From positions 1-64,000 of the forward strand of contig JAWLCQ010000004.1 of NCBI GenBank assembly GCA_041687095.1: DNA of 64,000 bases. The letters are read 5' to 3'. The notes under the pieces are model-generated. The model did not search any database. It worked only from the letters and a program-made list of their open reading frames with translations, and was not told where the DNA came from. The stretch comes from JAWLCQ01 sp041687095 (lineage in GTDB: Bacteria; Planctomycetota; Phycisphaerae; SM23-33). Below, one piece after another: positions 43,101 through 52,100 of the stretch. Within the stretch, counting starts at the first letter, position 1. The number at the start of each line of letters is the position of its first letter. Made by a program: the position numbers and the translations under genes.

Positions 43101-46100
43101 CCCCGTCCCGCTCGCCAGCGTCAACGTCAGCGGCTCGTCGGTCTCCTTCACCGAGTCGTTGACCGGGGTGATGGTGATCGTCGTGCTGCCCTGGCCGTTG
43201 GGAATCACCACGCTGCCGGTGAGCGTCTGGCTGTAGTCCCCGCTGTCCGCCAGGCCGCTCACGGTGTAGTTGACCGTCAGGTCCCCGCTCGTGCCCGTGC
43301 GGGTGATCGTGAAGACGCCGTCGTCCGGGCCCGTTTCCGATGCGAAGGCGTCGGTGGCGGTGAGGTTCACCTCGACGGCCCCGTCGTTGTCGGCGATGTC
43401 CACGGTGGCGTGATCGGGCGAGCCCACCGTGTACCCGCTGCCGGAGGCGACCGTCAGCAGCACGGTCTCGTCGGCCTCGGTCTCGGCGTCGTCCACGGGG
43501 GTGACGGTGATCGTGGCGCTGGCCTGCCCGTCCGGAATCACCACGCTGCCCGAGAGCGTCGCGTAGTCCGTCGTGTTCGTCGCCGTCCCGCCGATGGTGT
43601 AGTTCACCGTCAGGTCCCCGCTCGTCAGAGCCGGGCCGCTCCCGCTCCGCGTCACCGTGAACGTCCCGGTGTCCGGGCCGGTCTCGGAGGCGCTGGAGTC
43701 GGTCGCGACGATGGAGACGGAGGGCACGTCGTCGCTGACGATCGTGACCGTGTCGCTCGCCGGGGAACCGATGCTGTACCCGCCCGAGGCGAGGGTGAGC
43801 ACCACGGTCTCGTCGGCCTCGATGTCGCTGTCATCCACGGGCGTGACGGTGATCGTCGCCGAGGTCTGCCCATCGGGGATTACCACGCTGCCCGAGAGCG
43901 TCGCGTAGTCGCTCGTGTTGGTGGCCGTCCCGGCGATGGTGTAGTTCACCGTCAGGTCCCCGCTCGTCAGGGCGGGGCCGCTCCCGCTGCGGGTCACGGT
44001 GAACGTCCCGGTCGTCTGGCCGGCCTCGGTGGCCGTCGCGTCCGTCGCGGTGATCGCCACCGTCGGCACGTCGTCGCTGACGATCGTCACCGTGTCGCTC
44101 GCCGGGGAGCCGATGCTGTACCCGCCCGAGGCGAGGGTGAGCAGCACGGTCTCGTCGGCCTCGATGTCGCTGTCGTCCACGGGCGTGATCGTGATGACCG
44201 CATTCGCCTGACCGTCCGGGATGGTCACGCTGCCCGACAGCGTCGAGTAGTCGGTCGTATTCGTGGCCGTCCCGGCGATCGTGTAGTTCACCGTCAGGTC
44301 CCCACTCGTCAGGGCGGGGCCGCTCCCGCTGCGGGTCACGGTGAACGTCCCGGTCGTCTGGCCGGCCTCGGTGGCCGTCGCGTCGGTGGCGGTGATCGTC
44401 ACCGTCGGCACGTCGTCGCTGACGATCGTCACCGTGTCGCTCGCCGGGGAGCCGATGCTGTACCCGCCCGAGGCGAGGGTGAGCAGCACGGTCTCGTCGG
44501 CCTCGATGTCGCTGTCATCCACGGGCGTGACGGTGATCGTCGCCGAGGTCTGCCCATCGGGGATCACCACGCTGCCCGACAGCGTCGCGTAGTCGCTCGT
44601 GTTGGTGGCCGTCCCGGCGATCGTGTAGTTCACCGTCAGGTCGCCCTGGGTGGCGGTGCGGGTCACGGTGAACGTCCCGGTGGTCGGTCCGGCCTCGGTG
44701 GCGGAGGCATCCGTCGCCGTCAGCGTCACCGTGTCCAGGTCGTCGCTGACGATTGTCACCGTGCCTCCCGCGGGAGACCCGACGTTGTACGCCGCATCGG
44801 CCGACAGGGTGAGGACGAGGGTCTCGTCGGGCTCGATGGCCGAGTCGTCGACGGGGGTGATGGTGATCGTCGCCGACGCCTGCCCGTCGGGGATGGTGAT
44901 GGTCCCGCTGAGGGTCTCGCTGTAGTCCCCGCTGCTCGCCGTCCCCCCGACCGTGTAGCGGACCACCAGGTCCCCGCTGGTCGGCCCGGTGCGGGTCACG
45001 GTGAAGGTGCCCGTGGTGGGCCCGGCCTCGGTGGCGATGGGGTCGGTGGCCTCGATCGTGACGGTGGGCCGCAGGACGCGGGTGAAGACGATCTGCGAGC
45101 TTCCGACCTGCGGGTCGTAGGTCTGGGTCTTGGCGGCGTCGAGGTAGATGGTGCCGCTGAAGACCGCCTCCTCGGGGGCGGAGTTGATCGTGAGGGTGTA
45201 CCCGCCCAGCAGCAGGTTCGTGCCGCTCGCCATGTCCAACCCGCCGATCACGGTATTGCCCATGAGCTTCCACAGGCCCTGCTGCCGCATGGTGACCTGG
45301 ACCTTGCTCATGTCCTCCGCGAGGAACTGGTAGGCGTAGTCGTCCACGGTATCGCCGTAGCGGTTGGCGAAATCGATGACCAGTTCGCCCTGCCGCGGCC
45401 CCTCGGACCCGGCCTGCTTGTAGACCGAGCCCGCGGCCGCCTTGGCGCTGAACCCCCCGCCCGTGCCCGCCTTGGCGGACAGGGTCCCGGTGAAGTTGGC
45501 GAAGGTGCTCGCCGAGCCGGTGAGGATGACGGCGAGGCGTCCGCCGCCGCCGTTATTGGTGTTGGACCCGCCGAGGGAGTTCCCCCCCGCGGTTTCGATG
45601 GCGCCCGAACCGGAGAGGCTGCCGGTCTCGAGGTACACGCTGCCGCCCGCGGCCGCCCGCGAGTACGTCGCCGTCGGGGCGTCCACGTTCGCCAGGATGC
45701 TCCCGTTGATTGTGCTGGTTCCGTTGACGACGAGGAAGACCGAGCCGCCCCCCGAGAAGTTCGTCGCGCTGACCGACCCCCCGCCCGTGCCGTGGTAGAG
45801 CGGCATGAACGGATCGTCGTAGGGCGTGGCGGGGTAGCTGCTCCGCCCGCCGTGCGTCCCCCCGCCGTTGTAGTTCGGCTTGCCCTCGACGTAGCCCTTG
45901 CTCGTCACGTCGATGGACACCCCACTCGCCACCGTGAGGTTCCCGTACACCATGGCGTTGAGGCGGTACTCGTCGCGGCCGGACTCGCTGTAGCCCTTGG
46001 TGTTGGCGATATGCGTCCACTTGCCGCCCTGGAGATCCACGTTGCCCGAGACGTAGAACGTCGTGAACGTGGAGGAGAAGGTCGAGTACGTCGTGCCGAT

Positions 46101-49100
46101 CGTGACCGTCCCGGTGTAGGCGGAGGTCTGGGTCCAGTCGTCGATGTTGTAGGTGACGTCCCAGACCAGGTCGGCGGTGCTGGTTCCGTCGAGCAGCACG
46201 TCCACCCCGTGGTCCAGGGCGCCCGACCAGTTGTTCGGGTTGCTCGCCAGCCCGTCGCCCCCGCCGTTGGTCCACGTGACCGTCGCGGCGGAGAAGTCGT
46301 CGTCGAGGATCCGCCCCGTGGCGCTGTTGGGGGCGCCCAGCGTGTAGGTGGGGCTGGTTGTGAGGGTCAGCTTGAGCTGCTCGTGCCCCTCGCGGGCCCC
46401 GTCGTTCACGGGGGTGACGACGATGTCAGCGTACAGTTCCCCGTCAGGGATGGTGATCGTCCCGCCCAGAGTCTCGCTGTAGTCGCCCGCGCTCGCGTTG
46501 CCGCTCACCCCGTACATCACCACCAGGTCGCCCGACGCGATGTCGCCCGGGCCGCTGCGGCTGATGCGGAAGCTCATCGTCCCGTTGCCCGCCTCGCTGC
46601 CCGAGGCGTCGGTGGCGGTGATGGAGACGACCGGCTTGTCGTCGCTGGTGATGTTCACCACCCCGCTGTAGGGCGAGCCGATCTGGTAGGCCGCGTCGGA
46701 GGCCAACTGCACGCTCACCGACTCGCTGCCCTCGATCTCATCGTCGTCGATCGGGGTGACGGTGATGACGGCCGAGTTCTGCCCGCTGGGGATCACCACC
46801 GATCCGGTCAGCGTAACGTAGTCGCTGCCGTTCGTCGCCGACCCCCCGATGGTGTAGTACACCGTCAGGTCCCCGCCCGTGAAGCTGCGGGTGACGGTGA
46901 ACGCCCCCGTCGCCAGGCCCGCCTCGGCGGCGGTGCTGTCCGTCGCCGACAGCGTGACGGTCGGAATCCCGTCGTTGTCCCCGATCGTCACGGTCCCGCT
47001 GATGACGGCCCCGCGGGCGTAGGCGTCGTCCTTGGCGAGCGTGAGGATCAGCGTCTCGGGGCCCTCGACCTCCTGGTCGTCCACGGGCGTGACGGTCACG
47101 ACCACGGAGGACTGCCCGTCGGGGATCACCACGCTGCCCGTCAGCGTGGGGGTGTAGTCGCCGCTGCCGGCCGTCCCGCCGACCGTGTAGTGAACCGTCA
47201 GGTCCCCGCTGGTGCCCGTGCGCGTCACCGTGAAACTGCCGGTATCGGTCCCCTGCTCGTGGGCCGAGGTGTCGGTGGCCTCCAGGGTGACGGTGGTCCA
47301 GGTGCCCGTGAGCACCACGCTGGCGCCCTGGATCTCCAGGCGGCACCCGCTCCAGCCCGTCGTCCCGTAGTCGAGCACCACGCCCGAAAGGTCCGGGGCG
47401 GTCCCACTGAAGGTGAACAGGACGTGGTCCTCCGTCACGAAGCCCCCGTCGTCCACCAGCTTGAGCGTCCAGGTGCTGCCGCCGTAGGGCAGCGTGACCA
47501 CGCCGCTGACGGAGATCGAGTCGCTCACGGTGTCGCCCAGGGAGCACTCGTAGGTCGCCCCGTTCTCCAGCGTGAGGTCCCCGGTGATGGACATCGCCCC
47601 GGTGGCGCTTCCGGGGGCGATCGTCCCACCGCTCGCCACCGTCACGCTCCCGCTCACCGCCCCCCCGCCCGAGAGCCTCAGCCCGCTGGCGACGGTGACG
47701 GGCCCGACGAGCGTCCCGCCCGTGTTGACCGTGACGTTCGCGTTGAGGGCGTCGGTAACGCTGGCCGTCAGCTTGCTGCCGGACTGGACCGTCACCGGGA
47801 TCCCGCCCAGGCCCCCGGTGTAGGTGACCATCATCTCGCCCGTCCGCGTCCCGTCCCCGACGATCCACTCGCTGATGGCGTTGGAGTACGCGGGGGCGGA
47901 GCTGTCGAGCACGAAGCGGCCGCGGCCCTGCCCGTCGAGGACGCGCCCGACCACCTTGTTCCCGCCCGTGAGCACGAACGTCGGGCAGTACGTGTCCAAC
48001 CCGAGCAGCAGCCGCTCCTCCGACCCGTACGCGTTGCCCGCCGAGAGGAAGACCATCTCGGTGAACCCGTTGCTGCCGTCGACGTTGATCGTGCCCTGCT
48101 GCAGGCGGCGGGTCACCTCGCTGGTGCTCGTGCTGAACGCGCTGGTCTGCCGCGCGATGCCCATCCACGGCGAGCCGTTGCCGATGTTCAGCGTGAAGGC
48201 GGGATCGTTGAAGTTGTTGCCCAGGCCGAACAGCAGGTCATGGGCGGTTCCGAGGTTCTGGATGGAGCTGGTGCTGACCGTGGTGTGGCAAACCACCGCG
48301 CCCGTGGACAGGATGGCCTCGGGCGTCGTCGGGCTCCCGCTGAAGCTGCTGACGCGGTAGACCGACCCGAGTTGCGCGCTGGACCCGCGGATCTGCCCGA
48401 ACTCCGAGACCGTGAAGCGGTCGGGCGTGCTGGACCATGTGCCCACCAGGTTGATCGTCCCGTGGTCCTCGGCGGTGATCCCCGCCGTCACGCCCCCCAC
48501 GGCCGTCTGGGCGCCCCACGTGTAGCTCACCAGCCCCCCGATCCCGCGGACGGTCACCGGGCCCGTGCCCAGGGCCCCGGCGACGGTGGCGTTGAGTTCG
48601 GTCACGCGGCGCTGCCCGGAGACGTGGTCGACGAGGAACCCGCCCGAGAAGTTGGGCTGGGCGGCGGAGAGATGCATCTGCGTCCCGTACGTCATCGCCC
48701 GCAGCGTCACCAGTCCGCTGCCCTGGAGCTGGTCGGCGTCGTCGAAGACGATGTCGTCGCTGTTGGCGTAGAACGTCGCCCCGCCCTCACCGATGGTGAC
48801 CGTCCGCCCCGACGCGGGGTTGAAGTCCCCCCCGTTCGTGCCGATGCTCACCAGCACCCCGCCCCCGAGCGTGAGGTCGTTGGCGCTGTTGCCGAAGATC
48901 GTGTCCGCCCCGGCGGTGCTGTACAGGAACGTCCCGCCGCTGATGGAGATGGGACCGGTGAAGTCGCTGAGGGTGTTCCCGAAGGCGTAGGTCCCGCCCC
49001 CGAAGAAGTTCACCCCGCTCGCCGTTCCGCTCACCGGGCAGGTGATCGTGTGCGTCTTGCCCGAGCGGGCGTTGACGTTCAGCGTCCCGTTGCTGAGGAT

Positions 49101-52100
49101 CAGCTTGTATGTCCCCAGGATGCTGAAGCTGTTGAGGCTGTCGATCGTCACCCACCCGACGGTCTCGTCCTGCGTGTCCAGCGTAACGCTGGCCCCGCTG
49201 GAGAAGACGGCGACGTCATTGGGCCCGGGCACCTCGCCCAGGTCCCAGTTGGTGTAGGTGGACCAACTCCCCGTCCCGCCGATCCAGTGGAAGGTGCGGG
49301 TGTCGTTGTCGGCGAGGGTGATCGTGCCCGTCTCCGGGTACGCCAGGTCGTAGTTCGCCGTATCCAGAAGGGTCAGCGTCAGGTACTCGTCGATCTCGGG
49401 AGCGGCGTCGTCGATGGGGGTGACGTCGATGTAAACATAGCGCTCGTTGGCGGGGATGGTCACGCTGCCGGTGAGGGACTCGTAGTAGTCCCCGCTGGCG
49501 GCCGTGCCGCTGAGGGAGTAGCTCACCGTCAGCGGACTGCCCGTGGGCCCGGTGCGGTAGACCATGAACCGCCCGCCGTCCTCATTCTCCTCCGAGGCGT
49601 CGGGGTCGATGGTGATCAGGCTGACCTGCTGCGTGGCGGGCTGCTCGTAGGAGGTGAACTCCCACGCGCCCCCGACCTGGGTGAAGTTGACCTTGGCCCC
49701 CCCGGGCAGGTTCACGGTGATCGTGCCCGACCCGTAGGTGACGCTGTAGTCCGCCCCCGCCACCGGCAGGTCTCCGGTGAGGTCGTTGAGCGGGAGCATC
49801 ACGGTGACCAGCGGGGTGTTGGCGTTGGCGGTGTAGTCACCGCGGACCTTGTACCACTGCACGCCCATGCGGTCGAAGTACCACGAGCCCTCGAAGTCCG
49901 TCGGCCCCGTGGCCGTCAGCGACGCCGCCGGGCCGAACGTGCGGAGCAGCATCCGCCCGTTGTTGCCCTGGATGACGGCCCCCAGGCCCCCATCAATGGT
50001 CGAGGCCGCGAAGCCCGCCTGGTACTGGGCCGTCACCACCCCGCTGCCCGAAGCGACGATGTCGTCCAGCAGGATGAGCGCCTCGCCCTGCAGCTCCTGC
50101 TGCGTCATGACGAACACCCGGTGCGCCCGCGTGGCCGCCCCGTTGGCGTAGGCGTCCGTGGTGTCCATCACGAACCCACGGTATCCGGCGGCGGCGTTCT
50201 CGAAGCTGCTGAGGATCGTCGCCATCGGCGTGTTCGAATCCGTCACGCCATTGCCGTCGATCAACGGGATGCTGTGGACCGTCTGGTCCCCGTCGCTGGC
50301 GTTGCCCTGGAAGTAGCCCGGGTCGATGAGGTAGGCCTCCTCGTTCGCCTGGACGACGAAGCTGCCTTTGTCGTACTGCTTGTGGTGCCCGTAGCGGTGC
50401 CCCCCGATCGCCGAGACCACCATGTCCGGGTAGAAGTCCGACCCGTCGGTGCGGATCGTGACGCCCTGCGTATTGTTGTCCAGCACGACCTTCGTGGCGA
50501 TGGTGGGGAAGCTCGACGGGCTCGCCGTCGCGTCCCGCCACAGGAACCCCCAGGCGACGTACGGGTCGCGGACGTCGAGGTTGTTGCGGTAGTAGCTGGA
50601 GATGAGCCCGTCGGCGTCGGCGGCGATGCGGGAGGCCATCTCGTCCGCCAGCCAGCGGTACAGCCCGTCGTTGAAGCGGGCGCCGAAGTCCGCGCAGATG
50701 GTGAAGCCCGTCAGGAACGGCTGGGTGTCCCCGAAGCTCTGCATCCCGGTGACCTTGTCGCCCGCGAGCAGGAACTCGACGTAGTCCCGCATGTTCGACA
50801 GCGACGGCGCCGTCAGCAGCCCCTGGTGCGAGCCCGTCGCCTGCTCCAGCGCCTTGGCGAAGTACAGGTAGTACCCGAACCCGTAGTCCCAGTACAGCGA
50901 GCCCTCCGGGCACCCCCCGTCGACCATGAACCCCTTGTCGATGTAACTGTTCTCCAGCAGGTCGACCGCCCAGTTGATGGCGTAGACGCTCTCGGTGTAC
51001 ATGGTGTGCTTCATCACCAGGCCGGACATGCCCGCCACCCCGGCGGCGACGACGACGGTGTTGGACCCGGGGTTCCCGTACCACCCCCACGTGCCCTCGT
51101 CGTCGGTGAGCAGGTCGGAGAAGTAGCCCTCGAACCACCCCCGCTCCGTCGCCGTCAACTCGGCGGCGAGGGCGTTGTAGGCCTCGGCCATCGCGGTCAC
51201 CCGGCCCACCGCCACCTGCCCCTGCTGGCTCACCCAGCCGATGGTGTTGGCGACGTAGTCGACCTCCCGCATCAGCCGGTCACGGTACTCCGGCTTGCCC
51301 GTCAGCAGATACCCATAGAGGCTCGTCACGATGACCGAGCCGTTGGAGTCGAAGCTGTTGATCAGGCCGGTGGAGAGGTGCTTCTCCGCGCGGTCGAGGA
51401 TGGGCTGAACGTAGTCGGCGAAGGCGGGGTTGGCCGCCTTGGCCTTCAGCGCCGCCACCCCCGCGTCGCCGAACCACGGGCTCACGTACGTCGCGTGATA
51501 CCCGAACTTCGGGGACCCGCCGAACGTGTTGCCGCCCGTGGCCGCCGCGATCGTCGCCAGCCCCACCGTCGTCCCCCCCGCCGGAACCGTGAACGTCGCC
51601 TGCCGGGACGACACGATCGTCACGTTCGTCGCCGCCGAACCGTTGACGGAGAACGTCGTCGTCGCCTCGAACCCCGCCCCGAAGACGGTGATCGTCACCC
51701 CCCCGTTCAGATGCGCGTTATCCGGCGTGCAGCTTGACAGGTAACGCCCGTAGGCGACGCCACCGTCCAGGACCGCCGACAGCTCGTTGGGGTTCACCAC
51801 CTCCAGCGAGTAGATGCCGTCCGCCGCCGCCATCGCCGGGAGCGTCACCGTGAGCTGCGTGGAACTGTTGAACGTCACGCCCGCCATCGCCGTCCCGCCG
51901 ATGCGGACCTCGCAGCCGTTGACGAAGTTCGTCCCCGTCACCGTGATCTGCGAGCCGCTCCCCAGCACCGCCGGGCCGCTGTAGCCCGCAACCGTCGGCC
52001 GCAGGCCTACCGTCAGCAGGACGGTCACCTTCATCGTCTGCGACCCGTCCGTGACGGTGATCGTGCCCGTGTAGCTGCCGTTGGTGAGGCTGGCGGCGTC

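Noticed and set aside
40239..51737. An 11.5-kb open frame (about 3830 codons) on the strand opposite the giant protein
   Set aside because: It is the mirror of a very GC-rich gene whose third-position bias removes stop codons from the opposite strand. The product is Gly/Val/Arg/His-rich without domain patterns, and the other strand has clear domains, a ribosome binding site and a terminator.
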